Positions 20,040 to 33,955 of a DNA stretch of 64,000 bases are shown here, piece after piece. The stretch's first letter is position 1. Every line of letters starts with the position of its first letter. The notes beneath the pieces were generated by a model. The model was not told where the DNA came from. It ran no database searches and saw nothing but the letters and a program-made list of their open reading frames with translations. The stretch is from NCBI GenBank assembly GCA_029339505.1, contig JAQISU010000163.1, positions 1,426,001 to 1,490,000 on the forward strand, written 5' to 3'. The DNA comes from Unio delphinus. Taxonomy: Eukaryota > Mollusca > Bivalvia > Unionida > Unionidae. Made by a program: the position numbers and the translations under genes.

Positions 20040-20220
20040 GTAGTCGGTTCAGTCCATGACTGTAGTGACCCCTATAGTCTGCTGATACCAAAAGGTCAGC
20101 AAGGGCCCCTGCATCATCTTCATTGATCCCTACCGCTCCCATACAACGTACTACAAAAGAGTACAACTCAGCCAACGGTACAATGTTTGATCCGTCGTCT
20201 GTCATTTTGAAAACAGCAGT
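20040..20220 (-). CDS. First coding exon of a malate/L-lactate dehydrogenase-family oxidoreductase (Ldh_2)
   Basis: On the minus strand the ATG at 20205-20203 opens MTDDGSNIVPLAELYSFV, followed by INEDDAGALADLLVSADYRG and HYSHGLNRL. This is the typical N-terminus of NAD(P)-dependent malate/L-lactate dehydrogenase-family enzymes, in which the HGxNR region helps bind substrate. The exon is bounded by an acceptor-like CTTTCAG just above 20220 and a perfect donor GTAAGT (20039-20034). The following exons would lie at lower coordinates, but I find none in the window. The large distance suggests long introns or a broken gene. Host gene. Confidence 0.75.
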
Positions 20221-20760
20221 CTGAAAGAAAAGGCCAACAATAAAAAGAGAAAACAAACCCCATATTTTATATTACTCAAGGAATCTGTCGCCATCAACGT
20301 CAACGTCGTACACATATAGTAATAATTCTGACAGAAACCAAACTCATACTGTAGTTGGTATCACATTAATGGTGTGGTATTGAAAGTTAACTCAATACTA
20401 TATAGATACAATTCAAAACCTTGCCCAGACACCACACTGCGGTGAAATTAGGCTGATCTGGGCAGAATTCGAACGCACGACCTTCCACTTGTGAGGTTGG
20501 CACGAGTATCTAGGAGGCCCAGTAGCTCTGACATAATTTGCAATATGTATTTCACAACAATTACTATATTACAAGTTATTTTGAATTCTTACAGGTTGAA
20601 CGTCTTTAACAGTAATATTGTTGCTATTAGTTACACAATGGTCATCCTGCAGTTCAACAGTACTAGCTATACACAGCAAATATATCCTGATCTGCGCATG
20701 CACCTGGTGTGGAACGTCCAATACAACTAGATCAACCGTGTTACGGTGATAAGGCGCATG
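20221..20760. other. Host intergenic/intronic DNA with a SINE scrap
   Basis: The minus strand of about 20440-20525 has a tRNA-like B box (GCGTTCGAATTC) and a plausible A-box region, so probably a degenerate tRNA-derived SINE. Nothing else seen. Confidence 0.5.
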
Positions 20761-23700
20761 TATGGGCAGCCGTCGCCGCCAAAATTACATTAATCAAATG
20801 ATCTAGTATAAAATCAAATGATTTAACCTAGCAAATGAAATGATCAATCCAGATTCCAAATGATCTGGTGTCACATGAAATGATTTACCGAACAAAACCG
20901 AATGATGATTTTAAGTTTCAAATGACGTGGTATTAAATGAAATAGTTAAGTGTGAAATGAAATGATTTAACCCAACAAACGGAATGATCAATTCAGATTC
21001 CAAATGATATTGTGTGATATGAAATGATGTAGCATGAAATGAAAGGATTGAATCCCAAAAATGAAATAATGAATTCAGATTTCAAATGATGTTGCGTTAA
21101 ATGAAATGATCTGGTATTAAATAAAATGATTTAAAGAACAAAACGGAATGATGATATATGCTTCCAAATGACGTACTATTAGATAAAATGATGTAGTCTA
21201 ACATGAAATGATTTAACTCAACAAATGAATTCATGAATTTAAATTCCAAATGATCTGGTATTAAATAAAATGATTTAAAGAACAAAACGGATTAATGAAA
21301 TCTGGTTCCAAACGATATATTATTAAATGAAAGTACGTAGTATGAAATAAAATGATTTAACTCAACAAATGAAATGATGAATTCAGATTCCAAATGATGT
21401 GATATTATATTAAATGATTTAAATAACAAAACGGATTGATGAATTCTGCTTCCAAATGACGTAGTTTTAAATGAAATTATGTAGTCTTGAATTAAATGAT
21501 TTAACCCCAAAAAAAGAAATGATGTATTCAGATTCCAAATGATCTGGCATTAGTTGCATTGTTCTGAAGAGCAGAATGGAATGATCAGCTCATATTCCGA
21601 ATGATGTGGTATTAAATGAAACGTATTGAAAGTAAACCATCTGATCAAAATACGAATCAGCTAGCGTAAATCCAAACAATCACGGGGGGGGGGGGGGGGC
21701 TGTTATCTATGACGCATGATGTCAGCACCCCGAAACAGAATCGACGGTCGAATTTACAGCATTCGGCTGAAATTTTTGCATACGACAGTTGCAGAGCAAA
21801 GCAAAGGCAAGTGTTTCTTTTCGTATTTTATAAACAAGAGCCACGTTTTCCAATCAGCATAAAGTGATTTTATCCACATTAATTAATGTGCGTGTGTTTT
21901 TTTTTCTTTCTTCAAGTTCTGCCCTGAACTGCGCGAGTTTCTTCTGCTTCAAAAAAGCGAGATTTATCAACTAAAGAAATTAAATCTTGATTTTATTTGA
22001 TCAACATGTCTCATGTTACCGGCCATACATACGTACATAAGCATTATTCGTCCAAGTTCTGTATGTAAGAAAACTTCTTTTTCCTCCATTTGATCTAGTT
22101 TGCATTAACTTATTATTGTTTTTTCTCTCTTTCAGTTTTCTTCTGGGATATCGAAAATAATTTTATTAGAAATCATGCTTCGCGACTCTTAGTGCATTTA
22201 AAACACCACACTTCTTTCCAAAAGTATTCAAAATGGAGGAGGGGGGGGCTTTGTCATACAGTTTGAAAGACTAATACGTGACCAATAAACATTTGCCTTC
22301 TTGGAGTGTTTTATGGCGAAGAAGAAGCACATATCATGCTTGAATGAACCCGACATTTAGCTAATGAGTACTGATGTATGAAAATAACAACGAAAGGCAA
22401 TGGATAATGGGTTATATCAAATTTTTAAAAATAAAATAAAACAGCATCACCTTATTGTGCTGTACTCTTTGTACATCTTGTTGTGCTGTACTCTATGTAC
22501 ACCTTCTTGTGCTGTACTCTATGTACATCATATTGTGATGTACTATATGTACATCTTGTTGTGCTGTACTATATCTACACCTTATTGAGCTGTACTGTAT
22601 GTACACCTTATTGTGCTGTAATGTGTGTACACCTTATTGTGCTGTACTGTGTATAGTCTTAGAATTTTCGATTGGGTATTTATGTTTCCTTAGTGTTATG
22701 TGAAAGGTTGTTCGTCCGAGCCTGTTTTTTTTTTGTTCGCCTTGCTCGAAGTTATTTCCCTTGTATTTTTTGTGACCTTTGCTAGAGGTCGCCTAGGTCT
22801 CAGTATCTGTTATATGTAGTGGTGCTATATTGTGTGTATGTTATTTGACATATATGTTTGAGACAGCAATTTTAGATTCAATGTTATTTTTCCCAGTTGT
22901 ATTTCTTTTCTACTAATTTGGATTTAGGACCCGATATATACCTCTATGTTATATTCGATTAAATTGTTTTGGTTTTTTGAATTCTGACGATGGAAAGGTG
23001 TACTATTTTTATTTTCCTCTTTTTTTTCTTCTTGGGAATTTTTTATATATTGTTTTAATCTAGTGCTAATATGTGTCGTTCCTCGTGGTAGTTCTAGGAG
23101 TATCAATAAGTAGGCTACGCTCGATTCAAGGTCCACACCGCTATATTTTCAAAAGTTTTGCTTATGATAAAAAGATGATATGTGTACAGAAATAGAAACT
23201 AAAAAAGAATAACTATTTAATTAGCATGCAAATTGATAAACATTGTTGGACGAATGTTACATGCACAAGGTTCGTGTAAATTTTAATCATAAACTTTCAT
23301 ATAAACTTCCATGTTCATATCATTTCAAAAACTATATTTTAATTTTTTTATATTTTAAATTATTTATTTCAAGTTAATATTTTAATATTTTAATGGTCAT
23401 AGTTTCTTCAGTGTTACTTCTAATATACATATAGCCATATATTACCGTTTACTGGTAATACATTTAAATTATAGCCACAAAAAACACAATGTCATGCCAA
23501 AAGTACATCCGCCTTTATAGTGACCAATATACAGTATAAGAAATAAAGCATCATATACACAGAGTTTCTTGATATCTGGAAGCCTGTAAAACTGACAGGA
23601 TTATACAAGTTTGGAGACAACGCGGTTATTAGTTTATCTTAAAATTAGTCAGTACTGAAAAGTTATAAGCTACCATGACAATAAATAAAATAAATAAATA

Positions 23701-24823
23701 AATAAACCTTGGACGAATAACGAGTATGCACGTAGGGACGGTAATGTAAAATATACCAAAAGTGACGGGAAACACATTTTTGGCTTAGTGTGTAAGGTCA
23801 TTAAACATGTTAATTAATAATGATTAAAAAAAATCAAGATTTAATCTCTTTAGTTGATAGTTGATGCTGATTGGAAAACGTGGCTCTTGTTTATAAAATA
23901 CGAAAAGAAACACTTGCCTTTGCTTTGCTCTGCATCTGTCGTATGCAAAAATCTCAGCCGAATGCTGTAAATACGACCGTCGATTCTGTTTCTGGGTGCT
24001 GACATCATACGTTATAGATAACAGCGCCCCCCCCCCCCCCCCTTGTGATTGTTTGGATTTACGCTAGCTGATTTGCATTTTGATCAGATGGTTTACTTTC
24101 AATACGTTTCATTTAATACCACATCATTTGGAATATGAGCTGATCATTCCATTCTGCTCTTCAGAAAATTTCAACTAATGCCAGATCATTTGGAATCTGA
24201 ACACACCATTTCTTTTTTTTGGGTTAAATCATTTAATTCAAGACTACATAATTTCATTTAATACTACGTCATTTGGAAGCAGAATTCATCAATCCGTTTT
24301 GTTATTTAAATCATTTAATATAATATCACATCATTTGGAATCTGAATTCATCATTTCATTTGTTGAGATAAATCATTTTATTTCATACTACGTACTTTCA
24401 TTTAATAATATATCGTTTGGAACCAGATTTCATTAATCCGTTTTGTTCTTTAAATCATTTTATTTAATACCAGATCATTTCATTTAACGCAACATCATTT
24501 AAAATCTGAATTCATTATTTCATTTTTGGGATTCAATCTTTTCATTTCATGCTACATCAATACATATCACACAACATCATTTGGAATCTGAATTGATCAT
24601 TCCGTTTGTTGGGTTAAATCATTTCATTTCACACTTAATCATTTCATTTAATACCACGTCATTTGAAATTTAAATGCATCATTCGGTTTTGTTCGTTAAA
24701 TCATTTCACGTGAAACGACATCATTTGGAATCTGGATTGATCATTGCATTTGCTAGGTTAAATCATTTGATTTTATACTAGATCATTTGATTAATGTAAT
24801 TTTGGCGGCGACGGCTGCCCATA
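20761..24823. mobile_element. 4.06-kb foldback DNA element with ~1-kb inverted arms
   Basis: Begins TATGGGCAGCCGTCGCCGCC and ends with its exact inverse. Left arm 20761-22013 and right arm 23803-24823 are inverted copies built of ~30-45-bp subrepeats (AAATGAAATGATTTA, CAGATTCCAAATGAT). A G16 run in the left arm (21684-21699) is mirrored by a C16 run in the right (24027-24042). The left arm has ~115 bp not present in the right. The ~1.8-kb centre has no transposase-like frame, only short shadows. This is a non-autonomous foldback transposon or a very large inverted duplication; no clear target duplication. Confidence 0.9.
22446..22655 (+). repeat. 26-bp minisatellite inside the foldback centre, 8 copies
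   Basis: Unit TTGTGCTGTACTCTATGTAC plus ACCTTA, eight copies with scattered changes. Confidence 0.93.
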
Positions 24824-25011
24824 CTCATGGGCTTAAAACAGAAACAGACTATCTGCTGCTGTGTATGTTGACCGTTGATGTCTACCATGATATGGCAATA
24901 GACTTTATTTCAGTGACATGACCACTGATATATACCAAGATATGACAAAAGATTTTGATCTCATTGACACGAGCGACTATTATAAAGATCACCAGTTTCA
25001 CTGCACGGCAA

Positions 25012-25047
<36 letters not shown>

Positions 25048-27640
25048 AGTCGTAGCTAATTTTAAGAATGAGTGCTGGGGATAACCAATTGGTCGGCTTC
25101 CGCTCTGAGATGATTTCCATCCAAATGACCGACAATGAAAAACAGAATAAAGCTAAATATATTTCGATGGCAGTCGTAAGCAGCGAACATTTGCGTGAAT
25201 TTTACTACTAGTGCTTCTTATTGAAGAAAGAGCATCAAAACTTCCTGATCGACCAACGTAACATGGGGTTTTGTCACATAAACAAGATAAGCCTTAGTCC
25301 GTCATACACCAGCAAGTAGATAAAGCTGTACGGTATTAGGAGGCCGACATATGGCTACTACCGCACGGAACAAGAGCAGCGCGCCTAGAGGAGCGTGTGT
25401 ACATCAACAAGCAGTACATAAAACAATAAAAGAACATTTATTTCTGTGACATAACACAGAGGAAATAGTGAGTTGATAAAAAGCAGTAATTGCTAATAAA
25501 TTTGTTTCTAAACTGTAATAACTAATAACTGTCCACACAAGAAGAAAGTTTTTTTTTTCCTGGATGCAAATTTGAGACAGTCAATATCTCTGGAGTGATA
25601 GACAGTATAACTATTGTTACAAACGTTTTTCACGCATCAGTATTTATCTTCAACAGCCACTAAATCTGTAATACATGCAACCCACTCCTGAAATTCCTAC
25701 GGATACTCATGTTACTGACCAAGAGTAACCGATCACAGAATAAATATCTATCCATAAACAAGGAACGTTTACCATTCAATAAACAGATTTATTCCTGGTT
25801 TCAATCGCACTGTTGCGAAATTACTTCTAGGGCATTTAGAAAATATGTCGTCATGAGTTAATCCCACAAAACTATGTCAGCAAAGCATAATATGAACGCA
25901 TAATATGAGATCTCTTACTGCAATAATGGTGAAATATTGATAAATATCCTCCTATATGGTCTTAAACAAAGTAACAGATAAAATGGATAGTTAACATATT
26001 TGTTTGAAATTTTTGTTACAAATAATTTATTTTCCTAGCACACAAAGTGAAGATGTGTAAATAGCTTACAGCATGGTGATATGAATCTCAAATTATCCTA
26101 AACATTCTATCAAGTGTCTAAAAGTAGAATATTTCTTGTGAACTCCAATGGTGTTCCAAATGAATTCCAATCTTGAAATTGCTAATTTACTAATAGTTTG
26201 GAATAGTGTTGATGTGCTACTAGTATTATGTATCAAAAATGCTATAATCCAAAATGTCTCTATATGAATTTACAACAAAAGCAAAATGTTGATTTAGTCC
26301 GAAAGTAGTATCGAACACTTTGTAAATTAAGTGCATCATTTAAAAAAGATACTCTCAAAAAATAAATGACTGCAGCTAAAATTAGTTCCTTTAAATGCTG
26401 GTGTTAAGATAGAAAAAAATAAATTATGTTTACTTCTCCATTCGAGGGTAAATTTCCCCATTTATTCAAAAAGATCCCTTCTCGGAACATCTACGGGCAA
26501 ATGACCACTTCAATATATTTATCAACAAGTAATACTGACCTAAATATATAATCTAAAATCATAAAAATGACTTAGCAATGTACTATATTGTTTAGAAAAA
26601 ATACATTAGTCAGGAATGCTCAACTCCTACCTTCATTTACGAAAAGTCAATCGCACTTTACAAATCAAATATACATAGCAACCAACCGTGCATACAAATC
26701 CAATATATAATACCAATTAAATAGACATAACTCCCAACACTTCCATAAATATTTGTACGTGTATGGACAAGTCATCATCGTAAGTGAATTCGAGCAGTAC
26801 ACATTACCTCTGAAAAACGCGACCTTTGCAAAACGCGTTATATCGATATCTAAAACTTGCTATGCATAGAATTCTAAAGAAATATTATGTTTTTTAAAAT
26901 ACAAATATATTCGGATGAAAAAAGAGTCAGCCTTCTTTCAGGTGGATGTCAAATGACAAACTATAGTCACTTTTTATTGAAACAATATTTATTACAACGG
27001 AATATTAGCGTTCTGTCTAAAATTAAGTGATACATTTTTAGCATTATTGTGGGATATTTAGGTTCAGACATAAAATTCCTCGCTAAAACATCTATAATGT
27101 CTTACATATTATTTTTTCAACGGCTTTATCATTCCTTGTGATTTTATATTTATCTGGATTGTGCTAGAGAATAGCATAACATATTATATTGTTAACTAAT
27201 GAGTTTTATATACAGAAAGAATGTGTACAATATGACATATAATTACTGGTTATGTACACATTCTTCTCTGAACAGAGGTCGGCTATTCTTGCACATTAGG
27301 TGGATTCCATGTTACAGGTATACTAGCACCCCTCCCATACACCCGCTATCAATTAGCCAATACCCTTAGATGTATTTGTTATTGTTGCTCTTGTTTTGAG
27401 TTTTACGCCATTTGCCAGTACATGATGATATGCTATATAAGGCGTAACGAATCCCTGTGGGAAAAATGTTCTATATATAGGCAGACGTGACCATTTTCCA
27501 CCATTCTCTTTGGAAAATCCATTCAATAAATAGCCACCTAAATGATGATAGTACTACTTAAACAAAGTTTCAGAACGAGGGGTAAAGTAAAATTCACGTG
27601 AGCTTAGAAAATCAGTAAAAAGAATACTGCGCTGGAATTT
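24824..27640. other. Host intergenic DNA
   Basis: No gene supported. It holds 2-3 degenerate ~50-bp repeats at 24860-24990, a poly-A run of 30+ bases at ~25013-25046 (possible old retroposon tail) and, near 27395-27470, a weak resemblance to the 3' end of the SINE at 47946. Otherwise unique AT-rich DNA. Confidence 0.55.
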
Positions 27641-27763
27641 CATGGGTTTATTTGGACCAATCAGTATCACAATAAGTGACATATTATCAAGTTGTCATAT
27701 AAAAAATTTTAAACTGCACACATTATATGTAAAATGTATCGACCATATGATAATGTTAGATAC

Positions 27764-27898
<135 letters not shown>

Positions 27899-28467
27899 CT
27901 CCTTCACACTGTCACATTAGTTTGTAAACGACCAAACAAGGATCACTTTCTCAGTTATAGACATTTTTGAAAAGCATTATATCCTTCATTACGACAAGAT
28001 GGCTGGATTAAAGCTTGTCCTTGTGACAAGTGTTTGCTGTATTACAAAGAATATTACATTTCCACCAAGCAATTCATCACGAAACACCTTTATATACAGA
28101 AAGACGGATGTCATCTCCGACTCATTGTTTTAAAGCACTGATCAAGTATTATCGTCCTCTAGTATTATATATATTTTAAATGTTTTCATCTGAAAATACA
28201 GGATGTAAGAGCACACGTATTATTATCGCACTTGTCGATTTAACTTGTCAATTGTTACTGTAGAACTTCACCAATTATGCTACACATGTCTTATTATTAC
28301 AAACTTAGAAAATCAAACAACACCCTTCCACCAGGGGTAAAGACACAAAAATAGAAAAAATAGATTCAATTTCTCTATTAGTAATACGAACCCAATTACA
28401 TGTATTCCCTGCTGTTTTCTTCACGCTAAATATCTTATATGTATTTCTGCACGCAATGTTTTTCCAG

Positions 28468-28517
<50 letters not shown>

Positions 28518-29334
28518 GTCTCTTGAGCTAGTGTGGTCGTTGAGGCACTGTGCTGCTGAACATCTGACCACTTCCCTCCACTTGTCTCAATCATGTGCCA
28601 ATGCCTGTGTCTCTGCAAAACATGTCCTGGCCCATTCTGTGATGTTGTCAGTCCACTGTTTTCTTTGTCTACCTCTCCTTCTGTCACCTTGGACACTGCC
28701 CTGCAGTACTGTTGTGGATAGACTGTTAGCTCTAGTGACATGGTCATACCATTTCAGTTATCTCTCTTCGACAGAGGTGAGGAGGTCTTCATAATGGCCT
28801 ACTTTGTGCCTGATGGTGTTACGCATTTCTTCATTTGTGATGCGGTCCATGTAAAAGATGCAAAGGATTGTTCTGTAGCATCTCATTTCAAGTGCCTGGA
28901 TACTTCTGCTGTCAGGGTCCAGGCCTCACATGAATACAGAAAGACTGAGATGACTAGTGCTCTCAATAGTCTGAGTTTAGTTTTCAGACAGATATTCTTG
29001 TCTCTCCAGATGTGTCTTAGCTTTGACATAGCTGCCGTTGTTTGTTCTGCTCGTGACAAAATTTTTGTTCTTGATCTTGATCCTTCTTCGGCAATTATGG
29101 AACCAAGATATTTGAATTGGCCCACAGTTTCAAGCTCCTCTCCTCTGACTTTAATCTTGGTTGAGATTGGTTTGCCACTATTTGTCATCAGCTTTGTCTT
29201 CTCTGTGCTTATCTCCACGTCAAATCTGGAAGATGTTTCATCCAGGTTCTTTGCTAAGGTGGCAAACATATCTCCACTGCCTGCCAATCCATCAATGTCA
29301 TCTGCAAAGCGTAGATTGGCGATGTTACGTCCTC

Positions 29335-31458
29335 GGTGCTAGGACAAAATGTCCGCGGACAAAATGGCATGGACAAAATGTCATGTGGACAAAATGTCAG
29401 TGAACATAATGGCACGGACAAAATGTCATGCGGACAAAATGTCCGCGGTCCAAACATTGCATAAAAAAGTATAAGAAGGAAAAACCAATGAAAAAATTCA
29501 CTAATCTATTTATTCAAATTTAATCTAACTTAATTATAATTATTATATCTAGCCTAATTAATAAAAAATGAAGTCAAACAACATTAATGTTTAAAACAAG
29601 TGCAATGTCTCCTAAATATGTGATTAGATCTCGGTTGTTGTAGTCGGTCACCATAGTGTGCAACGCCTCGTTGACGCGGATGTATGTTTTCTTTTTCTTC
29701 CCAGCCGTTGTTCCCAGTTCCAATTGACGACGAAGAAGTTGAGTGCTGTGTTGTTCCTGTTGTAGTTTCCGTGCAAGTTTGGTCGTCGTCGAATGCGCGA
29801 AACCGACAACATTGTTGAATGCATTGTGCCAACCCTCCATTGCGTTATTGCTGCGAGGTTGTCGATTACTCTAGAAAATTGACTCCGAAGTTGAATTGAG
29901 AATCTGGGTGGCCCTCTTCTTGCTCTTCTTAATCTACCAATGAAATTATCTTCCATGTAATTACAGATAACATCTATGTCACTGTAAGCTGGATCTTCGA
30001 GTAAATGTTCAAACAAATCAATAACATCCTGTGGTGGAACGAAGCCAGAGCAAGAAGTCGTTTGACGAGAAGTGAGAAATCTGGTTCATTTCTGTAACGT
30101 TCCGAGAATCCTTCCGCTTGCAATTTCCTCCAAACATGCATCCGGTGATTGTTGCTGCCGGGAATGTGTTCTGGAATGCTCTAATTGCTGCTAGTTCGAA
30201 ATCAACCATAATTGAATCGGGATTCACACTTGCTTTCAATATCAGAATTTCCTGAAGCAGATGTTGATATGCTTCTTCTGTTCTTGAAAATAGTAGTGCA
30301 TATACTACCGGGAAAACTTCGTCATTAATAAAACGATGAATCGTGTATAGTTGGTCATATCCATTTGGACTCACTCGAAATGTTCCATCTGCAAACCAGT
30401 GCTGACATCTGTAAAGGAATTCCAAATCATCATCAGCTGCGAAGATGATCATGTCGTCTCTCCTAATACGGATGAAAGGTCTGTTGCTCTGCGTCAAAGA
30501 ATATCTCATGATGTCATCTTGATCGTTTGGTTGCACCTTCTGACGACGTCGTGCCAATGTTGTTCGTTTTGGAAGTAGATGCGCTGCTGAAACTGGAACA
30601 TTCATCAATTCATTCTGAACAATTGATCGTGTTGTTTCTTCAGTTGTTTCACCTCTTCTTTTCATGCCGGCTCGTGCTCTTTCGACCTCTACTTGACCAT
30701 AAGTTACCGTGTGGTTGTGAGTTGCAACTTCATGGACAATGTCATCATCTTTTGTGTGCACTCGCGCTGTGCACGTTCTTTTTTCACAGCGCCAAAGGCT
30801 TTTTCAATATTTGTTCGCCGAATGCTTCGTAGAAAAGTAACCTTGAACGATAAGCTTACGATTTCCTTTCTGTGATGTAACGAATTCTAACATTGTGGTA
30901 ATATTTTTAATTTTAGTTTCTGGAAGTGTTTATATATAGTGTAACGATATTCATGGGGCAAGCCCAAAATTTGAAATCCAGCTCATGCTCCAATTACAGC
31001 TTTAGCAATTAATTTATTTAAGGCGACACAAATAGTCATCTGGTAAAATTGTGTTTTTAATTTGAGGCCAATACGTACTCAACGGGCTGAAACCAAACTT
31101 GCTTTGGCACATAACACTGACCGCGCCGCGACGAGATAGGTAATTAAAATGAGAGGAAATGACGGCGCTGAGATAAAGCAGCGTAGATAACGATGAAGAA
31201 AAAAAAAGAGACAAAACGAATATTGGTTTCATTAATACTGTTTTCAATGGTTAGTTCCCCTTGATTATTCACGGAAGAATGTTTTTTTCCGGAATTTTTT
31301 CTCCGTGCCATTATGTCCACTGACATTTTGTCCACATGACATTTTGTCCCTGCTATTTTGTCTGTGCCATTATGTCCACTGACATTTTGTCCACATGACA
31401 TTTTTTCCGTGCCATTTTGTCCGTGACATTTTGTCCGCGGACATTTTGCCTGGTCACC
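29335..31458 (-). mobile_element. MULE DNA transposon nested in the LINE
   Basis: 2.1-kb element with inverted termini (GGTGCTAGGACAAAATGTCC on the left; complement of GGACATTTTGCCTGGTCACC on the right) made of multiple GGACAAAATGTC-type subrepeats (29341-29450 and 31309-31450). A 9-bp target duplication TACGTCCTC lies at 29326-29334 and 31459-31467. It carries a broken transposase. Because it interrupts the LINE, it is the younger insertion. Confidence 0.93.
29574..30893 (-). pseudogene. MULE transposase with FLYWCH-type N-terminus
   Basis: Cut-and-paste transposase of the mutator-like class. From ~30893 an N-terminal FLYWCH-like zinc finger (SLWRCEKRTCTARVH...HNHT) follows an in-frame stop. 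The main frame (30018-30761) holds the MULE core: WFADGTFRVSPNGYDQLYTI with the first Asp, YALLFSRTEEAYQHLLQEI, then SIMVDFELAAIRAFQNTFP with the second Asp and Glu-rich context, and GCMFGGN in place of the usual Cys-x-H type block. The C-terminal third continues in other phases (29648-30016 and 29574-29840, with EGWHNAFNNVVGFAH). At least one stop and two frameshifts make it inactive. Confidence 0.88.
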
Positions 31459-32920
31459 TACGTCCTCCAATGCTGACTGTCCCACAGTGGCTTTCCAGGG
31501 CTTCGCTCTTGATGCACTCTAATAAGGTGTTGAAAAACGTATTTGACAGGAGACAGCCTTGCCGTACTCGAACTATTGTCTTGAACCAGTTCACCACAGA
31601 ACCTTGAGCAGTTACTGCACTTGTAGCCTTGACGTACAGCAGCTTGATGGTGTTGGTCAACTTTTGACCCATGTTGTACTTCCTCCTTGTGGCCCACAAT
31701 GCCTCATTCCACACTCTGTCAAAAAACGTTTTGAAATCTATGAACACATGATAGATAACCCTAACATTGAATATTTGTTCCGTTGTGCTTCTTCCACTCC
31801 AGGACCCTACCTGTTCTTCAGCAATTATTTCTTCTGCTTGTGGGTTCACTCTGTTCACGATAATCTTCAGCATCACGTTACTAGTATGGCTGATCAAACT
31901 GATTGTTCTGTACTTTTGGCACAGCTGGAGATTACCTTTTTCGGGGAGTGTTATAATCAGTGACTGAATCCACTGTGTTGGCCATTCGCCTGTCTGCCAG
32001 ATGTTGTTGCAAAATTGTGTTAGTAGCTCTATCACGGATTTTCTACCATTCTTGATAAGTTCAGCTGGGATGTTGTCTACTTCAGCTGCCTTCCTATTCT
32101 TCAGTGCTCTTATTGCTGACTCCACCTCTTCTTTGAGAATGGGGAAATCATCATTGTTTGTGGAGTTTGGAACTTCAAGAACCTATGGGTCTCCTGTGGG
32201 CGAATGGTTGTAGAGTTCTTTACAATAAATACTCAGTCCATTTTTCTACAACGTTTCTTGCTTCTGTGATGCATTTTCCATTTTCGTCTTGAATGGTACT
32301 GACTCTTGGGTGCTTCTGTCTGGCGAGGTCTTTCACAATTTGGAATGCTTTTTTGCTTTTTTGCTGTTATTATTTGTCAGACTGGTCTCTATTTCTGTGC
32401 ACATTTGTCCAATCCAATCTTCCTTTGCTTTCTTAAAGTTTTTGTCTGATATTCTTGTTTATTTCTCAGTACTTCATTGCCCCTGTTGTGTGTCTGGTGT
32501 TTTTGAGGTCTCTTCAGGCATCACTTAGATTCAGCATCTCTTCTGTAACCCAGGGATGTTTCTTTGGGCGATGGAGTCCAACGACGTCCTTGGCAGCTGT
32601 TGTCATGACGTTTGAAAGTGTCTGTCATCACTTTAACATCAACATCCATCACAAGAAGTGGAGCAAATTTTCCTCCAATTGTGGCTTGGAATGACTTGCA
32701 GATGTTAGGGTCCTTAAGTTGTTCAAGGTTGAATTTGAGCCTGGTTTTCTTTTGCGTGTTAATTTTCTTCAGCCTCACTCGGAATTTCATAATGACGAGG
32801 TCGTGATCACTCCCAACATCAGCCCCTGGAAACGTTCTTTTCTTGCTCTTTTGATGCCAGATCGGTAACGGTTTTGAACCAGTAAGTAGTCGATCTGTTT
32901 TCCAGATAAACGTGTTTCTT

Positions 32921-33446
32921 GCCTAACCGGTCAAACGTTTAAGGGTTTATTAGGAACGTTAAGCCGGATGTATAAACGTTAAGGCACGAAGACGAAACCA
33001 AAAACGTTTTTCTCCGTGCCGTTTGAGATTCAACACACGGCCGTTCTTTATTGGATTCTTATTGTACACCCTCGTAAAAATGCTTTCGCAGGTTTTAAAA
33101 TCGAATTTGGGAACATTGCGTGGCTCTGACACGGTTCATGCTTGGTCTAATTTGAACGTACAAATTTGAATTGGAAAGAATAAAAGTTTTATCGTTAGAG
33201 CAGATTTTTTCTCACTAATTCTTTGACACTCACATTTGTTTTGACTTCTTAACAGCTAAATTGAAAATTGAAGCATCGGTTTTATGAAAATCGATCTTAT
33301 ACGTCGACATTGTAAACAAAGGCAACTGTTGATCTGAAACTGAGAAGGAGCATAGCCGATGGATATTGTTAGAATAATACTGTTGTACACACTACTGCCA
33401 CTCACTGAAAGGATTACCATTGTCATGCAGCAGGTATATGTATATA
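32921..33446. other. Host DNA left of the satellite-like element
   Basis: No gene. The last 28 bases (from 33419) contain ATTGTCATGCAGCAGGTATAT, which recurs at 41815-41835 beyond the right end of the element. Confidence 0.6.
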
Positions 33447-33450
33447 AGCA

Positions 33451-33955
33451 GCAGAGGAGGCGTATCGGACAACGTTTTTAAACAAGTTTTCAATGGATTA
33501 GGGCTTAAAACCCAATCAAAACGGCTTCAAATCAATGAAACAGGCAAAAAATAATAATGAAAAATCAATGAAATCAGTCCAAAAAAAATAATGAAATCAA
33601 AAAAAAAAAAGAAAGAGGAGGCGTATCGGACAACGTTTTTAAAGAAGTTTTCAATGGATTAGGGCTTAAAACCCAATCAAAACGGCTACAAATCAATGAA
33701 ACAGGCAAAAAAATAATAATGAAAAATCAATGAAACAGGCAAAAAATAATAATGAAAAATCAATGAAATCAGTCCCAAAAAAATAATGAAATCAAAAAGA
33801 AGAAAGAGGAGGCGTATCGGACATCGTTTTTAAACAAGTTTTCAATGGATTAGGGCTTAAAACCCAATCAAAACGGCTACAAATCAATGAAACAGGCAAA
33901 AAAATAATAATGAAAAATCAATGAAACAGGCAAAAAATAATAATGAAAAATCAAT
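33451..33955. repeat. Left terminal repeat, three tandem sub-units
   Basis: The unit GAGGAGGCGTATCGGACA...AAACAGGC occurs at 33454, 33617 and 33808 (spacing 163-191 bp). The right end (41523-41746) has just one. The repeated internal motifs are TCAATGAAA and AATAATGAAAAATCAATG. Uneven copy number at the two ends suggests expansion by recombination. Confidence 0.92.

Larger units (their letters stand above)
28467..32920 (-). mobile_element. RTE-like LINE (minus), split by a MULE
   Basis: Reading the minus strand from ~32920 downward: the end of the apurinic endonuclease domain (GADVGSDHDLVI, ~32800), a linker, and reverse transcriptase from ~32125 (ESAIRALKNRKAAEVDNIPA, IITLPEKGN, VFIDFKTFFDRVW, RQGCLLSNTFF). 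After the insertion come the rest of the thumb and C-terminal region (FDVEISTEKTKLM, FKYLGSII, LVISVFLYSCEAWTL). The 3' end is a (GAT)n tail, seen on + as ATC repeats at 28468-28516. The LINE is 5' truncated and frameshifted. The MULE at 29335-31458 interrupts the reverse transcriptase. Confidence 0.88.

Noticed and set aside
20761..24823. Integrated virus with long inverted repeats
   Set aside because: No viral gene in the 1.8-kb centre; arms are short subrepeats as in foldback elements.
28740..29342. 200-aa plus-strand frame
   Set aside because: Antisense shadow of the minus-strand LINE reverse transcriptase.
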